Positions 45,976 to 54,867 of a DNA stretch of 64,000 nt are shown piece by piece. The stretch is taken from assembly GCF_013177315.1 (NCBI RefSeq), contig NZ_CP053661.1, positions 1,612,001 through 1,676,000 of the forward strand, read 5' to 3'. Position 1 is the stretch's first letter; each line of letters opens with the position of its first letter. This stretch comes from Thermoleptolyngbya sichuanensis A183. GTDB taxonomy: Bacteria > Cyanobacteriota > Cyanobacteriia > Elainellales > Elainellaceae. The notes below the pieces were generated by a model, which worked only from the letters and a program-made list of their open reading frames with translations, had not been told where the DNA came from and made no database searches. The position numbers and the translations under genes were made by a program.

Positions 45976-46665
45976 ATGAACCAACCGCCTGTCCAGCTTG
46001 ACCCGATCGACAGCCCCTTTCCCGTCCCCTGGAACTGGGTGCTGACGACCCAAACCGAAGCGCCAGCCGCCAGTCTACACACCTATCGCACGTCGGCGCT
46101 GCTGTCGCCAGATGGTCAGTACATCGCCTATAGCCGATTGCAAATGCAGGTCGGCACGGATATCAGCCGCAGCCGGGTCAGCAGCGCCCTGTTTGTGGAA
46201 AATTTGCAGACCCGCGAGCTGCGAACCGTATCGCCGACTTCGCCCCTGTCGAATAATCCTTTTGCTGAGCAGGGTGAGTCGGATCTGGCGGGCAGTATTG
46301 CGATCGCCATTCCAATTGCCTGGTCAGAAACGGGCGATCGCCTCCTGTGTCGAGAGTTTGAATCGCGCTTTGCTGCCAGCCATGCATCGGACTATGCCGT
46401 GGTGTGGGAGCAGTTTTCGGGCAATGTCTACACGCTTGCGCCCAGCTTTGTGAACTATACCAATGCAGTGTTGCTGGGCTGGAGTCAGCAATATCCTGAT
46501 CGAGCGCTGTTTCGCTGCTGCAATTTGGGCGATCCCGAAGTTCACTACTGCACGGTCGATCTGCGGGGACGAACGCACGTCGCCACGGAAGATCAGCCTC
46601 TGACCTTTGGGCTGATCAAGACGCATCTCTGGGCGGGGCCGCAGGTTAGCTCACGGGCCAGCTAG
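45976..46665 (+). CDS. Conserved-looking protein with beta-propeller-like segments
   Basis: A 229-residue soluble protein from the ATG at 45976 (MNQPPVQLDP). Phrases such as ALLSPDGQYIAYSRLQMQ and IAWSETGDRLLCREFES have the SPDG...A/L character of WD40 or TolB-type blades, but only about three are visible, so a full propeller is unlikely. I do not know a function. An in-frame start at 45943 is possible. Confidence 0.7.
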   Translation: MNQPPVQLDPIDSPFPVPWNWVLTTQTEAPAASLHTYRTSALLSPDGQYIAYSRLQMQVGTDISRSRVSSALFVENLQTRELRTVSPTSPLSNNPFAEQGESDLAGSIAIAIPIAWSETGDRLLCREFESRFAASHASDYAVVWEQFSGNVYTLAPSFVNYTNAVLLGWSQQYPDRALFRCCNLGDPEVHYCTVDLRGRTHVATEDQPLTFGLIKTHLWAGPQVSSRAS

Positions 46666-46699
46666 GGTTCAACCGCGTTGAACTGCAACTGCGCTTGAT

Positions 46700-49033
46700 T
46701 TAAGAAGCCTCGCGATCGCCCCGTGGGACGGTATCCATCACCGGGACACTGAGCGTGGGCGGAGACAGCGCAGGCAAGATGGGCGAGGCGGCAGTGATCC
46801 ACTGGTAGGCGTGGTTGAGGTGATAGAGCGTGCCGCAGAGCAACAGGCGATCGCCCGCCTGAATTTCAATGGAGCCGTCGGGAAAGCGGATGAACTGTCC
46901 CTCTCGGCGCACCGCCTGCACTTGCACAGCGTAGGTCTGCGTCAAATCCAGGTCGCCCAGGGTCTGCCCCGCTAGCGGACTGGCATCGGGTACGGCAACC
47001 CACTGGCAGGAGAGGTCTTTGGCGGGCACGGGCACTTCCCCGGTGGCCAGATCCTTGAAGGTGGCAATTTCTGACGCATCGCCCACCAGCAGCAGGCGAT
47101 CGCCCGATTGCAGAACGGTTTGCGCGTCGGGATAGTCGATGCGATCGCCCTCTCGCCGCTGAATCGCCATCAGGCTCACGCCTGCAATCCGCCGCAGGTC
47201 TGCCTCTTCGAGCGTCATACCCGTCAGCGGAGACTGGTCAGGCAGGGCATACCACCTGCTGTTCATGTCCTGTGTGGCGGCCTGGAGATCGCGAGATACG
47301 TCTTTGGAATCCTGCTGGGGGCGCAGTTCTCGATAGTGGCTATTGCGAATTTCGGTTACTTCCTGAAGCACCTCGGTCGTGGATCGCCCTGTGCCAATGA
47401 GCAGGTGCGCCGAAAGCTCCAGGCTGGCCTCAAACTCTGGCTGCACGACTTCTCGCGCCCCAAGCTGATACAGCAGTTCAATGTCTTTGTCCTGCGCGGC
47501 GCGAACCACCACGTCTAAATCGGGCGCTAGTTCGAGCGCTCGCTTCAGGCAAAGGCGTGTACTCATGGCATCCGGCAGGGCGATCGCCATCCCCCGCGCC
47601 TGCTCTACGCCCGCCGCCGTCATTACATGCACACTGGCCGCATTGCCATAGACATAGGGAATCTGCTCCTCTCGCAGTTTCTGAATCCGCTGCTCCGACT
47701 GGTCAATCACCACCACGGGGTAGTTGTTCTCCCGCAGCAGGCGGACGATGGTGCGACCCACCCGCCCATAGCCACAGACCACGACGTGATCTTTTTGCGG
47801 CAGCGCCTCGGAAATCTCCTGGGGGCCTTCGCCGCCCTCCAGCCAGTTGCGAAGCGCCGGAACCGACTCTGCCCAGGCAAACACTTTGGGCACCAGCCGC
47901 AGCACAAACGGCGTAAACACCAGCGTGACCGCGGTCGTGCCCAAAATCAGCAGATACACCCGGCGCGACACCAGACCCAGCACCTGCCCTTTGCTTGCCA
48001 GCACGAAGGAAAATTCGCCAATCTGCGCCAGCCCCAGGCCGGTGATCAGCGCTGTCTTCAGCGGATAGCGAAAGGCGCGAACCAGGGGCGCAATAATTAA
48101 AAACTTGCCAACAAAGACCAGCGCCACCAGCCCCAAAATTAGCTCCAGATTCTCCCAAATGAAGCGGGGATCGATCAACATGCCCACGGCTGCAAAAAAC
48201 AGCGTGGCGAAGATATCTCGAATCGGCTCTACGTAGGTGAGGGTCTGGTCGGCGTATTCCACCTCAGAGATCATCAGACCCGCGATGAACGCGCCCATCT
48301 CAATCGACAGCCCCAGATACTCCGTCAGTAGGGCAATGCCCAAACACAGCGCCACCACGCCCAGCAGAAACAGTTCGCGGCTTTCGGTGCGGGCTAGCAG
48401 GCGCAGCAGCGGTGGAATTAGCCAGATCCCAGCGGCGATCGCCCCGCCCGCAATCATCGCGGTCTTCAGCAGCGCCACGCCCACCGCCGCGCCAATTTCG
48501 CCCGATGGAGCCTCCAGCGCAGGCAGCACTGCCAGCATCAACCCCAAGGCCAAATCCTGCACCACCAAAATACCCAGCATGACGCGCCCATGCAGGGTTT
48601 CGGTTTCGTTGCGCTCCATCAAGCACTTCAGCACGACCGCCGTGGAAGACAGAGACAGAATCGAGCCGAGGAAAATGCCCTGCGTCGGCGAGGTGACCCA
48701 GCCAATGCCAACTGACACCAGCGCCGTAATGCCAATCGTAGACAGAATTTGCAGCGCCCCACCGCCAAGGCTAATGGCCTGCACCTTCCGCAGTTCGTTT
48801 AGCGAAAACTCCACCCCCAGCGCAAACAGCAAAAACGCCGCGCCAAACTGGGCCAGCGTTTCCACCTGGATCAGTTCCTTCACCAGCCCTAGCCCTGCAG
48901 GCCCGACGATTGCCCCACCCAGCAGGTATCCCAGCAGTACGGGCTGTCGCAGAAGCGCCGCCAGCAGACCACCCCCGGCTGCCGCCGCCAGCACCACGAC
49001 TAAATCCACAATGAGACGAAAATCTTCTTGCAC
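46700..49033 (-). CDS. CPA2 cation:proton antiporter with RCK domains (KefB type)
   Basis: A 777-residue protein. An N-terminal membrane domain of about 12 helices (LLAALLRQPVLLGYLLGGAIVGPAGLG, then LEFSLNELRKV) is the CPA2 exchanger; a Rossmann RCK-N domain follows (HVVVCGYGRVGRTIVRLL near 420), then two RCK-C domains (about 620-700 and 700-760). It likely exchanges K+ or Na+ for H+. Start is GTG complementary to 49031-49033; the first residues MQEDFRLIVDLVVVLAAAAGG run straight into the membrane domain. Confidence 0.92.
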   Translation of the reverse strand: MQEDFRLIVDLVVVLAAAAGGGLLAALLRQPVLLGYLLGGAIVGPAGLGLVKELIQVETLAQFGAAFLLFALGVEFSLNELRKVQAISLGGGALQILSTIGITALVSVGIGWVTSPTQGIFLGSILSLSSTAVVLKCLMERNETETLHGRVMLGILVVQDLALGLMLAVLPALEAPSGEIGAAVGVALLKTAMIAGGAIAAGIWLIPPLLRLLARTESRELFLLGVVALCLGIALLTEYLGLSIEMGAFIAGLMISEVEYADQTLTYVEPIRDIFATLFFAAVGMLIDPRFIWENLELILGLVALVFVGKFLIIAPLVRAFRYPLKTALITGLGLAQIGEFSFVLASKGQVLGLVSRRVYLLILGTTAVTLVFTPFVLRLVPKVFAWAESVPALRNWLEGGEGPQEISEALPQKDHVVVCGYGRVGRTIVRLLRENNYPVVVIDQSEQRIQKLREEQIPYVYGNAASVHVMTAAGVEQARGMAIALPDAMSTRLCLKRALELAPDLDVVVRAAQDKDIELLYQLGAREVVQPEFEASLELSAHLLIGTGRSTTEVLQEVTEIRNSHYRELRPQQDSKDVSRDLQAATQDMNSRWYALPDQSPLTGMTLEEADLRRIAGVSLMAIQRREGDRIDYPDAQTVLQSGDRLLLVGDASEIATFKDLATGEVPVPAKDLSCQWVAVPDASPLAGQTLGDLDLTQTYAVQVQAVRREGQFIRFPDGSIEIQAGDRLLLCGTLYHLNHAYQWITAASPILPALSPPTLSVPVMDTVPRGDREAS

Positions 49034-49344
49034 GGACTGAAGGGTTCCTCGTGTGTTCGAGTGTGTCTGAGTTCTTAACCTAATACTCAGAAAAATAAAA
49101 AACTTAACCTTCTTTCACTTTAAGGCAATCTCCGATTTCGCGGAACGGCGATCGCCCAATGCCCACAGATTCCTAATGCAGATTTCTAACATCTTTCTAA
49201 GATCGCTTTAGACGGAGCCTTTTGGCATGGCTTCTAAGACTCTGGGATCAGCCAGACGCAATCTTTTTAGACTCGGACTTAGACTTGGACGGGCGATCGA
49301 TGGTAACCTTCTGGGCAACCACTGTCGAGTTTTAGCGCCTTGCC
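49034..49344. other. Intergenic region between divergent genes
   Basis: About 310 bp; A+T-rich near 49080-49130 with a CCTTCTTTCACTTTAAGG inverted repeat. No gene seen. Confidence 0.5.
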
Positions 49345-50262
49345 ATGACTCCTCTCTTCAAAGTCCGGTCGCTTTCGGTAACCGCAGCCTTTCGCAAGCT
49401 CCGTCAGGGCCGTCAGATGCTTCTGGGGGCTGGGCTAGGGGCGATCGCCCTGCTCATCCTTCTAATCGCGCCTGCCCAGGCAACCGATTTGCAAATCGCG
49501 CCGACCAATCCCCGCCTGGGAGATACCATCGCCGTTGTGCTGCGGCCCACGGTTCCTGGTGAGGTCGCACCCACTGTGACGATGGACGGCACGGCCTATC
49601 CCGTGTTTCCACTGAGTGGAAATCGCTATCGGGCGCTGCTGCCCACCACGCCGCTCGACCGGCCGGGGCGCAAGGTGATCCAGGTGTCGGGTATGGGGGA
49701 ACCGCGAAATGTGGCGATCACGCTGCGCGATCGCTCGTTTCCTGTGCAGCGGATTCGGGTGCGAGGCGGCGGCTCTGGCGGCACCGAGTACGAGTTTTCT
49801 CGCGTGGATGCGCTAAAGCAAATCGTATCGCCGGAGAAATACTGGCGTGGCGCATTTGCGCGTCCCGCCAGTGGACGGGTGAGTTCAGAATATGGCGTGC
49901 GGCGCTACTATAATGGCGTGTTTGCCGAGAACTACTATCATCGCGGCGTGGACTATGCAGGTGGGCAGGGTTCACCCGTGGTGGCTCCGGCGGCGGGACG
50001 GGTGGTGCTGGTGGGGCGCGTAGAGGATGGCTTTGTGCTGCACGGCAACTCGGTTGGGATTGACCACGGCCAGGGCGTTAGCAGCATCTTCATCCACCTT
50101 AGCCGCATCGACGTGCGGGAGGGCGACTTTGTGCAGCCGGGCCAGCGAATTGGGGCGATCGGCGCGACGGGTTCTGCGACCGGGCCCAACTTGCACTGGG
50201 GGCTGTTTGTCAATGGCAAGTCCGTCGATCCGGTGCCCTGGCGCAATCAGGGGTTTGAATAG
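49345..50262 (+). CDS. M23-family peptidoglycan endopeptidase
   Basis: A 305-residue exported enzyme. A hydrophobic segment (about 26-46, ending APAQATD) is the signal or anchor; an Ig-like N-terminal domain (about 50-140) precedes the LytM/M23 domain. Zinc ligands are seen in HRGVDYAG (HxxxD) and NLHWGLFVN (HxH variant LHW), with HLSRIDV supplying the third conserved His. It probably cleaves peptide cross-links during growth. ATG at 49345. A strong terminator follows. Confidence 0.9.
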   Translation: MTPLFKVRSLSVTAAFRKLRQGRQMLLGAGLGAIALLILLIAPAQATDLQIAPTNPRLGDTIAVVLRPTVPGEVAPTVTMDGTAYPVFPLSGNRYRALLPTTPLDRPGRKVIQVSGMGEPRNVAITLRDRSFPVQRIRVRGGGSGGTEYEFSRVDALKQIVSPEKYWRGAFARPASGRVSSEYGVRRYYNGVFAENYYHRGVDYAGGQGSPVVAPAAGRVVLVGRVEDGFVLHGNSVGIDHGQGVSSIFIHLSRIDVREGDFVQPGQRIGAIGATGSATGPNLHWGLFVNGKSVDPVPWRNQGFE

Positions 50263-50904
50263 TCCTGCCGTGCAGCCTGATTTTCTGCAAAATTGACCAG
50301 AAAATTGGCGAGATTGGCCTCGTTTTCTCCGGATAGGCTGCCCTGAACTCTGAAGCTATAGGTAGATGCACCCTGATTGAACCCTCCGGCTTCGGCCGGG
50401 GGTTTCTTTCTTTTTATGAGGTTTTTGTAGGGTTTTTACAGGATTTTTGCAGGATTTTTGTGGACGTTCCGGTGGCAATTTGCGGTGTTCAAGTAGCAGA
50501 TTTCAAGGCAAATTTCAGAACATGAAAAAAGGCTGACCCAATGAGCCAGCCCCTACCATGTTTGATGACGTTGTCTTTTTAGCTTGGAGAAAACCCGAAC
50601 TGCGCGTTCCCAATTCGTGCAGAAGGGCGTGAGAATACAGCCGGAAACATTCCGAGCAGTCTGCCCTGAAATAAGCTATCCCAAACAGGCTATCTCAAAA
50701 CAGGCACGGAATATTTCGCTTTCCTCCCTATAGGAGATTGTAACAAGAGACACAGCAATTTTGTTATAAAACTTTACGCCAATCCCTGCCTTTAGACATA
50801 ACCCTACTTAATCAATGGACGAGTGAATCGGTGAGAAGCCGGTTTGTAAGGGCGATCGCCCTCTCCAAAGCGCTTCTCCAGGCTTAAGCCCTGTGAACAA
50901 AGTT
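50263..50904. other. Non-coding region between M23 gene and IS copy 4
   Basis: About 640 bp containing the terminator at 50379-50418 and an inverted repeat (GGCTGACCC/AGCCAGCC, 50531-50551). The rest is A+T-rich without a gene. Confidence 0.55.
50379..50418 (+). terminator. Rho-independent terminator after the M23 gene
   Basis: AACCCTCCGGC, a TTCG tetraloop and GCCGGGGGTTT, followed by CTTTCTTTTT. Textbook form, about 115 bp after the stop. Confidence 0.9.
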
Positions 50905-52423
50905 TCTTTAGTTTGGACTAATGGTGAAGAGGAAGGCAGTCAATGAGAAGCACCGACTGCCGTAAGGTCAATGAAGTACAACCAACATTGACCCCATGAT
51001 TTTCAACGAACTTCAGCAATTTCGCCAAACGTTGTATGCCAGCTTGGGAAACGCCAGAGATGCCCTGTTTGATCTGATGGATGCCGTGTTAGTGAGTGCG
51101 TGCATCGTGTCGTTTGTGAGGCTATCGCAGAGTCCTGTCTTTCGTCGCCAGTGGTCGAGCACCTATGAAGCGTTGCGCGATAGCCGCCTACCCCGATCAA
51201 AGGTGCTGAAGCTGTTGGTGCAGCAGATACCGACTCAGCAGCAACCGTTGTTGGCAGGTGATGCGAGTCGGTGGAACCGTCCTGCTGCCAGGCGTTTGAA
51301 AGACCGCACCTTATCAGGCAGAACAGGACATGCCCCGATAGCCGGACAAAACTACAGTACCTTAGCCTGGATTGCTGAAGACAGGGGCAGTTGGGCATTA
51401 CCATTGCGGCATGAGCGCATCACCAGCTTTGAAACACCCGCCAGTAAAGCGGCATTCCAACTCAAACAAGTGACTCGGCAGTTAGCGGTGCGTCCGTTGG
51501 CGATCTACGACCGAGGGTACGGCAATGCCAGTTTTGTCAACCAAACGGCAGGGATTGAGGCAGACTTGCTGCTGCGGGTTACATCCAATCGATGTGTCTA
51601 TGGCGCGCCCCCAGCGTATCGAGGGCGAGGCGCACCTGCCAAGCATGGACATAAGATGAAACTCAATGACCCTGACACTTGGAGTGTCCCGGTCGAAACC
51701 GTTGAAGTCGATGATCCCAACTGGGGACGAGTGCGGGTCAGTCGTTGGAGTGCATACCATTTCCGCAAATCCCCCAAACGGGCAATGGAAGTGTTGCGCG
51801 TGGAGGTGCTGGAGACACAGAGCAGCACGCGACGCTTGGCTCCTTTGTGGTTAGTTTGGCTGGGTGAGCAGATGCCTCCGTTAGAAACCCTGTGGTTGCA
51901 CTACCTCCGTCGCTTTGCCATTGAACACTGGTATCGCTTTGCCAAGCAGAGGCTATATTGGACACATCCCCAGTTCAGTTCTGTATCGGCAACCGAACAG
52001 TGGAGCAGCCTGATGCCGTTGCTCAGTTGGCAGTTGTGGTTAGCGCGAAAGGACTGTACTGACCACCCCTTGCCCTGGCAGGCACCGCAAGAAACGTTGA
52101 CTCCGGGTCGGGTCGCACAAGCGTTTGCAGGCATTTTGGCAGCGATTGGCACCCCTGCTCCTGCGCCTAAACCTCGTGGTAAATCGCCAGGACGAGGCAA
52201 GGGGCACAAGCCAACTCCTCGTCCCTGCTATCCGATGGTCAAAAAACGAGCCTCGAAACGCAAGACATCCGAACAATCCCTGAACAGTCCGGTTGCAACA
52301 GCAGCTTAACTGCGAGCAGGATTGTATCCAATTCCTTAAGTTCAACTGTTATGAACGGTTGAGCAGATTCTTTATGGCATCCTGTTGAGCATTATTGTGA
52401 TGCCAGTTAGTCCAAACTAAAGT
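50905..52423 (+). mobile_element. IS copy 4 (IS701-like), 1519 bp
   Basis: Full length; its left outermost base differs from the other copies (TCTTTAG rather than ACTTTAG). It ends about 50 bp before the 52471 gene and may have replaced that gene's upstream region. Confidence 0.92.
50996..52309 (+). CDS. IS701-like DDE transposase, intact
   Basis: 437 residues, identical prediction to that of copy 3, with all three catalytic residues (AGDAS, YDRGYGN, IEHWYRF). Identity of the two proteins suggests recent transposition. Confidence 0.94.
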   Translation: MIFNELQQFRQTLYASLGNARDALFDLMDAVLVSACIVSFVRLSQSPVFRRQWSSTYEALRDSRLPRSKVLKLLVQQIPTQQQPLLAGDASRWNRPAARRLKDRTLSGRTGHAPIAGQNYSTLAWIAEDRGSWALPLRHERITSFETPASKAAFQLKQVTRQLAVRPLAIYDRGYGNASFVNQTAGIEADLLLRVTSNRCVYGAPPAYRGRGAPAKHGHKMKLNDPDTWSVPVETVEVDDPNWGRVRVSRWSAYHFRKSPKRAMEVLRVEVLETQSSTRRLAPLWLVWLGEQMPPLETLWLHYLRRFAIEHWYRFAKQRLYWTHPQFSSVSATEQWSSLMPLLSWQLWLARKDCTDHPLPWQAPQETLTPGRVAQAFAGILAAIGTPAPAPKPRGKSPGRGKGHKPTPRPCYPMVKKRASKRKTSEQSLNSPVATAA

Positions 52424-52470
52424 TTGAACGTTGAGATGAAAATGGATTTGGCAATGTCTGTACAGCTTCT

Positions 52471-54813
52471 ATGAAGAAACTTTCGATTTTTAGTCATCAT
52501 TTATTCCCTATGCGATCGCCCTTTTTTCAATCCTCTAGATGGCTCAAGTCCAGCGGATTTTTGTTGATTTTAGTGTTTGGAAACTTGCACCAATTTGCCC
52601 TTGCTCCAGCGCAGGCACAGCCACAGCCCACCCGCGCCATGACTGGGTTTTGTTTGCAAGAGCAGGACACAGAGAGCGATCGCCACTTTTTTAGCCGGAT
52701 GCGCCGCCTGGAAGCAGATTTGGCAGCCGAACGGCTGGAGTCCGCCAGCGACCAGATGACTGCCCTGCTGAAGTTGGCTGGCAGCCTGCCCGCACCCCAA
52801 AAAGCGCTGCGTCTGGCGGGCTTGATTACCGAAGAACCGGGCTATAACCCCAATCCCTGGCGAACCCTGATCGAGAAGGCTGACGAGCGCGACCAGCCCG
52901 GTCTGGTGTTGCCGATGCTGGCAGAAGCCGTGCGGGAAACCCGGACGTTGGGAGCAGGCTACAGCTTTTTGAAATCGCAAACCCTGCTGGCGATCGCCCG
53001 TGCTTATCTGGCGCTAGACCAGTTGGAGGCGGCGGGGGCAACGCTGGAACTGGCGGCTCGGGCAGTGCAGACAGTGCAAGGCGACGAATTTAAGGTCAAT
53101 GCGCTAGTGCCGATTGCCGATGCGGCGGTATCGGCCGGACGGGTAGACCGGGCGATCGCGCTGCTGAATCAGGCAAACCGTCACGCCAGCGCCATTGTTC
53201 ACCCCAACCCAACCCGCCGCCGCAGCGCCCTGGCCAAAGTCGCGGCCAGCTATGCCAAAGCCGGACAGATTACACTGGCGCAGCAAATTGCCCAGCGCCT
53301 TACTGACGTGCCCTATGCCCAGGGGCAGGCCAAGCTGGAGATTGTGCGGATGCAACTGACGCAAAGCCAGTGGGAGTCTGCGGCGGCCACAGCCCGGAGC
53401 ATTGCCGACCCCAGCGCGAGGGCGATCGCCCTGGCCGAAGTCGCCAGTGCCTACACCGCCCGCAACCTGACCGGGGGCGAGGCCCTGTTTCAGGAAGCCG
53501 TGACCGTTGCAAAATCAGTCAATGATACCGAATTCACGCTAGAAACCGTGGTCAACACCTACGCGGGCGTTCGCATCGACCCGGCGCTGGCGGTGGCGCA
53601 GGCAATGACGGATGCCGAGAAGCGATCGAGCGTGCTGACCAACCTGGCGCTGCAACTCTGGGGACAGCAGCAGACAGACCAAGCAGCCGCCGTGATGCAG
53701 CAGGTGGAGACTGCACTACGGCAGGTTCCGTCCGATTGGCAAGCCTTTCAGGTTCGCCACCTGGTGCAGCGGGCGATCGCCGTTTCGGCCTATGACCCTG
53801 CCATCCGCATCGCCACTGCGCCAACCGATCCTTTTCTGGCGGGCGATCGCGATATCGTTCTCTTGCTGATTGTGCAGCGGGCTGCCGAACGACAAGCCCT
53901 GGCCGCCGCAGACCAGGCATGGATGAGCATTGCGCCAGAAAATCTGGAGATTCGCAGTCAGGCTATGATGGCGCTGGCAACAGCCTATGTGAATGCGAAC
54001 CAGGCAGACCGGGCACTGGAATTGCGTCAGGCGGTTCACCCAACCGATGGGCTAACGCAGGTGCGGCTGACGGCGGCGATCGCTCGTCAACTCCTGCTCA
54101 CGGGCAATATTGACCCCGCCACGGACTTATTTAACGAGGCACGAACCACTGCCGCCGGGCTAGCGACCCCGATCGATCGCCTGCAAGCAGCCTCAGCGGT
54201 GGCGCTGGAAGTGGCCAATGCCCGCCAGCCTGTAGATCCGTCCATGCTCAACCTGGTTCGGCGCAGCGCAGTTGAAATCAACGACTTTTCCACCAGCAGC
54301 TATTATCTATGGTCGCTAGTGGAGCAAACCGTGGCCCTGCGCCATTTCGATCTGGCCTTGCAGCTTGCCCTGGCCACGCCCGACCCCGACCGCCGGGAGA
54401 TGTCGCTGGGAACGGTGGCAGAGGCCGCCCTGCGGGACGGGCACACAGATCAGGTGCTAAAGGTCATCGACCAGAGCCGCACGCCCGAAATCCGCGTTGG
54501 GTTGCTGCTGTCTTTGGTGGAGCGGGCCCGCCAGGACGGCCAGCCGCAAGAGGCGATCGCCTACCTCGCTCGCGCCCTAGAACTCGCCCGCACGATTCCC
54601 GACCCCGAAATCCGCACCTTCACCTTTGGCAATGAAGGCGGCACAGTTGTAGACGACGACCGCGATCGCGCCAGCGCCTACGAGGCGATTGCCATCCACT
54701 ATGCCCAACTGGCTCGTCAGGCAGAGGCGCTGCGAGTGGCCGGGCTGATTCAACATCCTCAAGAGCGCGATCGCGTCAGGCGGCGGGTGCTGTGCTACGA
54801 GACGCGGACGTAG
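52471..54813 (+). CDS. Large secreted helical-repeat (TPR-like) protein
   Basis: About 780 residues (767 from the ATG at 52510, which begins MRSPFFQSS). A signal segment (SGFLLILVFGNLHQFALAPAQAQ) predicts export. The mature part is a chain of alpha-hairpin repeats: ALVPIADAAVSAGRVDRAI, ALAKVAASYAKAGQI, AIALAEVASAYTARN, SQAMMALATAYVNANQADRAL and so on, each about 35-40 residues, as in TPR or SEL1-like solenoids. Likely a scaffold in the periplasm or outside; partner unknown. IS copy 4 sits just upstream. Confidence 0.8.
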   Translation: MKKLSIFSHHLFPMRSPFFQSSRWLKSSGFLLILVFGNLHQFALAPAQAQPQPTRAMTGFCLQEQDTESDRHFFSRMRRLEADLAAERLESASDQMTALLKLAGSLPAPQKALRLAGLITEEPGYNPNPWRTLIEKADERDQPGLVLPMLAEAVRETRTLGAGYSFLKSQTLLAIARAYLALDQLEAAGATLELAARAVQTVQGDEFKVNALVPIADAAVSAGRVDRAIALLNQANRHASAIVHPNPTRRRSALAKVAASYAKAGQITLAQQIAQRLTDVPYAQGQAKLEIVRMQLTQSQWESAAATARSIADPSARAIALAEVASAYTARNLTGGEALFQEAVTVAKSVNDTEFTLETVVNTYAGVRIDPALAVAQAMTDAEKRSSVLTNLALQLWGQQQTDQAAAVMQQVETALRQVPSDWQAFQVRHLVQRAIAVSAYDPAIRIATAPTDPFLAGDRDIVLLLIVQRAAERQALAAADQAWMSIAPENLEIRSQAMMALATAYVNANQADRALELRQAVHPTDGLTQVRLTAAIARQLLLTGNIDPATDLFNEARTTAAGLATPIDRLQAASAVALEVANARQPVDPSMLNLVRRSAVEINDFSTSSYYLWSLVEQTVALRHFDLALQLALATPDPDRREMSLGTVAEAALRDGHTDQVLKVIDQSRTPEIRVGLLLSLVERARQDGQPQEAIAYLARALELARTIPDPEIRTFTFGNEGGTVVDDDRDRASAYEAIAIHYAQLARQAEALRVAGLIQHPQERDRVRRRVLCYETRT

Positions 54814-54828
54814 CGGGGTTCAATCTGT

Positions 54829-54867
54829 TCAATCGACTAGCTCAATCAACTAGCTCAATCGACTAGC
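54829..54867. repeat. Tandem repeat, three 13-bp units
   Basis: TCAATCGACTAGC, TCAATCAACTAGC, TCAATCGACTAGC. The third unit overlaps the nagZ stop codon; the array lies between convergent genes. Confidence 0.85.
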
